Origin: an uncultured Neomegalonema sp.
Lineage (GTDB): Bacteria > Pseudomonadota > Alphaproteobacteria > Rhodobacterales > Rhodobacteraceae
DNA length: 7,790 nucleotides
NCBI GenBank assembly: GCA_937958345.1
Contig: CALGNW010000209.1
Span: 1 to 7,790 of the forward strand
Direction: 5' to 3'
A model generated the notes under the pieces. The model did not search any database and was not told the DNA's origin. It worked only from the letters and a program-made list of their open reading frames with translations. Numbering within the stretch: the first letter of the stretch is position 1; every line of letters starts with the position of its first letter. The translations under genes were made by a program, and so were the position numbers. This document shows positions 5,729 through 7,790 of the stretch, piece after piece.

Positions 5729-6712
5729 ATGGCCTATCTCGTCACCGGAGCCGCCGGTTTTATCGGCATGTCCACCGCCAAAGCCCTTCTGGAGCGCGGC
5801 GAGCAGGTCATCGGGATAGATAACCTTAACGATTATTACGAGGTTGCCCTGAAGAAAGAGCGCCTCGCGGTGCTCGGTGCATTCGGGTCGTCGTTTACGT
5901 TCGTCGAGGGCGATCTGGCCGAGATGGCGCAGGTAAAATCACTGTTCGACGCGCACCCCCTGCGGCGCGTCATCCACCTTGCTGCACAACCGGGCGTCCG
6001 GTATTCGCTCGAAAATCCCCACGCCTACATTCAGTCGAATATCGTCGGTCATCTGAATATACTGGAGGGCGTTCGCCACTCGAACACGGTCGAACACCTC
6101 GCCTATGCCTCCTCATCTTCGGTTTACGGCGCAAATGAGGACCAGCCGTTCTCGGAAACGGACCGTGTTGATCTGCCGGTGTCTCTCTATGCCGCAACGA
6201 AGCGATCAGACGAACTGATGAGCCGGACTTATTCGCACCTTTACAATATCTCGCAGGTTGGCCTGCGGTTTTTCACGGTTTACGGCCCTTGGGGACGCCC
6301 CGATATGGCGCCGTGGCTGTTCACATCGGCGATCCTGAAGGGCGAGCCGATCAAAGTATTCAATCACGGCGAGATGAAGCGTGATTTCACCTTTATCGAC
6401 GACATTGTTGCGGGTGTGATCGCGAGTGCGGATATGGAACCGCTGTCAGGCGAGGGAGCCGAGCGTCATCGGGTTTACAACATCGGCAACAACAAGCCGG
6501 AAAAACTGATGGACTTCATACAGGCGATTGAAGCCGCCGCCGGTCGCGAAGCAGAGAAAATCATGTTGCCGATGCAACCCGGTGATGTGTACGAAACCTA
6601 CGCAAACATCGACCGTATACAGGCCGACCTCGGCTTTGCGCCAACGACGTCTTTATCGCAGGGCATTCCGAAATTTGTGGAATGGTTCAAGTGGCGGCAT
6701 AAGTTGAGCTGA
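5729..6712 (+). CDS. UDP-glucuronate 4-epimerase-type sugar-nucleotide epimerase
   Basis: A 327-residue extended short-chain dehydrogenase/reductase. It has the NAD-binding GAAGFIG (G7, G10, G13), an acidic D31 in GIDNLNDYY for the NAD ribose, HLAAQPGVRYS (83-93), the serine cluster S128-S131 in SSSSVYG, and the catalytic YxxxK as Y154/K158. The segments FFTVYGPWGRPDMA (181-194) and FNHGEMKRDFTFIDD (211-225) are those of LpsL/Cap1J-like UDP-glucuronate 4-epimerases, which make UDP-galacturonate for lipopolysaccharide, capsule or exopolysaccharide. A different UDP-sugar cannot be excluded. The ATG at 5729 has GGAGAG 4 nt upstream; the 27 codons in front of it are repeat and hairpin sequence. 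No glycosyltransferase is adjacent, so the receiving polysaccharide is unknown. The alpha/beta hydrolase follows after 37 bp and is probably co-transcribed. Confidence 0.85.
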   Translation: MAYLVTGAAGFIGMSTAKALLERGEQVIGIDNLNDYYEVALKKERLAVLGAFGSSFTFVEGDLAEMAQVKSLFDAHPLRRVIHLAAQPGVRYSLENPHAYIQSNIVGHLNILEGVRHSNTVEHLAYASSSSVYGANEDQPFSETDRVDLPVSLYAATKRSDELMSRTYSHLYNISQVGLRFFTVYGPWGRPDMAPWLFTSAILKGEPIKVFNHGEMKRDFTFIDDIVAGVIASADMEPLSGEGAERHRVYNIGNNKPEKLMDFIQAIEAAAGREAEKIMLPMQPGDVYETYANIDRIQADLGFAPTTSLSQGIPKFVEWFKWRHKLS

Positions 6713-6749
6713 GGGCGACAACCGGCCCGAGCAACCCGAGGCCGACCGC

Positions 6750-7670
6750 GTGATCCGCAAACTTTCCCTTGTTTCAGCCCTTGCCCTGATCGGCGCGACA
6801 GCGTGCGCGTGGACGCCGGACATTCCGCGTGACGCGCTATCGGAGAAATACCTGAAGCAGCCGACGAATTTGGTCACCGTGAACGGCGCAATATTGCACG
6901 TGCGCGATACGGGACCGCGCGAGGCAAAGCCGGTTATCCTCATCCATGGTTTCGGGTCCAGCCTGCATACCTGGGAGAATTGGGCATCGGCGCTGGAACG
7001 CGAGTATCGCGTTATACGGTTTGATATGCCGGGCGCAGGGTTATCGCCAGCAGACCCTGAGGGGGATTATACCGATCCGCGCGTCATCTCGCTGTTGACG
7101 GCGCTGATGGATCAAAGCGGCATCCGCCGTGCGACCCTGATCGGCAATTCGATCGGCGGGCGGATTGCCTGGACGATGGCGGCGGCGCAGCCTGAGCGGG
7201 TCGAAAAGCTGGTGCTGATCGCGCCCGACGGTTTCGCCAGCCCCGCATTTGAATACGGTGCGGCGACCAAGGCCCCTGCGATTATGCATGCCTCGAAATA
7301 CTTTCTGCCGCGCTGGGCCCTGCGCCCCAATCTTGCAGTTGCCTATGCAGACCCCGAAAAGCTGTCGGATGAGACGGTGGAGCGATACCACGAGTTGTTG
7401 CTGGCGCCGGGCAACCGCGCCGCTTTAATTGACCGGATGGAGCAGACTGTTCTTACAGACCCGATACCCCGACTGAGAACCATCAGTGCGCCTGTGCTGT
7501 TGTTGTGGGGACAGGATGACGCGATGATTCCGGTGGCGAATGCTCAGGATTACCTCGACGCCCTGCCCGATGCGCGTCTTGTAACATTGCCGGCCATCGG
7601 GCATCTCCCCATGGAAGAGGCGCCTGACGTTTCCCTTTCACCGGTTCTGGAATTCCTCCGCGAGAATTAA
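6750..7670 (+). CDS. Exported or membrane-anchored alpha/beta hydrolase
   Basis: A 306-residue serine hydrolase of the alpha/beta fold. The oxyanion motif HGFGSS is at 66-71, the nucleophile elbow GNSIGG gives Ser134, WGQDDAMIP gives the acid Asp257, and IGHLPMEEAP gives His285, so the catalytic triad is complete. The N-terminus MIRKLSLVSALALIGATAC is a signal or anchor segment; ATAC at Cys19 is a relaxed lipobox (Ala instead of Leu at -3), so a lipoprotein is possible but not assured. The start is GTG, with GAGG 8 nt upstream. The family resembles general esterase, lipase or haloperoxidase-like enzymes; the substrate cannot be told. It is 37 bp after the epimerase and 47 bp before a cobalamin gene, all in one direction. 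Confidence 0.85.
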   Translation: MIRKLSLVSALALIGATACAWTPDIPRDALSEKYLKQPTNLVTVNGAILHVRDTGPREAKPVILIHGFGSSLHTWENWASALEREYRVIRFDMPGAGLSPADPEGDYTDPRVISLLTALMDQSGIRRATLIGNSIGGRIAWTMAAAQPERVEKLVLIAPDGFASPAFEYGAATKAPAIMHASKYFLPRWALRPNLAVAYADPEKLSDETVERYHELLLAPGNRAALIDRMEQTVLTDPIPRLRTISAPVLLLWGQDDAMIPVANAQDYLDALPDARLVTLPAIGHLPMEEAPDVSLSPVLEFLREN

Positions 7671-7717
7671 AGCGTTCTGATATTGACCCGCGCCGGTTGG
7701 CGTGTTGGATCAGGGTC

Positions 7718-7790
7718 ATGCTTGCGATGGCTCTTATACTCGATGCAATATTCGGCGAGCCGGACTGGCTGTGGCGGCGTGTGCCTCATC
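7718..7790 (+). CDS. cobD: Adenosylcobinamide-phosphate synthase N-terminus, cut by window end
   Basis: Twenty-four codons from the ATG at 7718 translate to a hydrophobic start followed by LILDAIFGEPDWLW and RRVPH. This is the characteristic N-terminus of CbiB/CobD (LLLDxxxGEPxWLW...PHP), the inner-membrane enzyme that attaches aminopropanol or its phosphate to adenosylcobyric acid in vitamin B12 synthesis. CAGGG at 7711-7715 can serve as ribosome-binding site, although it is only 2 nt from the ATG; the ATG at 7727 or an upstream TTG at 7697 are alternatives. cobD is the name used in alphaproteobacteria, cbiB in enterics. The rest lies outside, so integrity cannot be judged. Confidence 0.75.
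   Translation, partial: MLAMALILDAIFGEPDWLWRRVPH

Noticed and set aside
7692..7705. Small CGCC/GGCG stem after the hydrolase as a terminator
   Set aside because: The stem has only 4-5 pairs and no T tract follows, so it is within chance for GC-rich DNA.
1..7790. tRNA, rRNA, CRISPR array, insertion sequence or prophage
   Set aside because: I saw no regularly spaced repeats, transposase or integrase motifs, terminal inverted repeats or tRNA-like cloverleaf sequence.

Overview
The window looks like chromosomal DNA of an alphaproteobacterium, most likely a Rhodobacterales (Roseobacter-type) species. The main evidence is a complete SdhB whose N-terminus (TLPKNSK...GKTWPKP) and cysteine ladder match that lineage as I know it. 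Moderately high GC, three GTG starts and the presence of a large FAD/GcvT-type demethylating dehydrogenase agree with this. No database search was possible, so the taxonomy is an inference. I see no mobile element, CRISPR array, tRNA or rRNA.

Left part (1-1749), read leftward: succinate dehydrogenase iron-sulfur subunit sdhB (973-1749), a stem-loop just after its stop, an exported protein that looks like a divergent phosphodiester-glycosidase-type protein (88-846), and the first nine codons of what is probably a YghU-type glutathione S-transferase (27 to the window edge). sdhB has its own upstream gap and no sdhA behind it, so the usual sdhCDAB operon is broken up here.

Middle (1750-3260): a 335-bp gap with an inverted repeat, a small exported four-cysteine protein of unknown family (2085-2396), and, convergent with it at 10 bp, an exported DUF4272 protein (2407-3165). 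A compact divergent region of 95 bp follows. It carries a near-perfect 17-bp palindrome beside the DUF4272 start and a plausible sigma70-type promoter for the next gene.

Right part (3261-7790), read rightward: a 793-residue dimethylglycine/sarcosine dehydrogenase-like flavoprotein with a C-terminal GcvT folate domain; an 86-bp leader with an 11-bp direct repeat and a strong hairpin; a UDP-glucuronate 4-epimerase-type sugar-nucleotide epimerase; an exported or membrane-anchored alpha/beta hydrolase; and the first 24 codons of adenosylcobinamide-phosphate synthase (CbiB/CobD), cut by the window end. The last three genes are closely spaced and may be co-transcribed, but they do not form an obvious single pathway. 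They cover C1/methylamine catabolism, surface polysaccharide precursors, an esterase-like enzyme and cobalamin synthesis.

I did not find a convincing new multi-gene system. The points most worth a second look are the displaced sdhB, the divergent glycosidase-like protein, the exported DUF4272 protein, and the palindromic and repeated elements in the three regulatory gaps.
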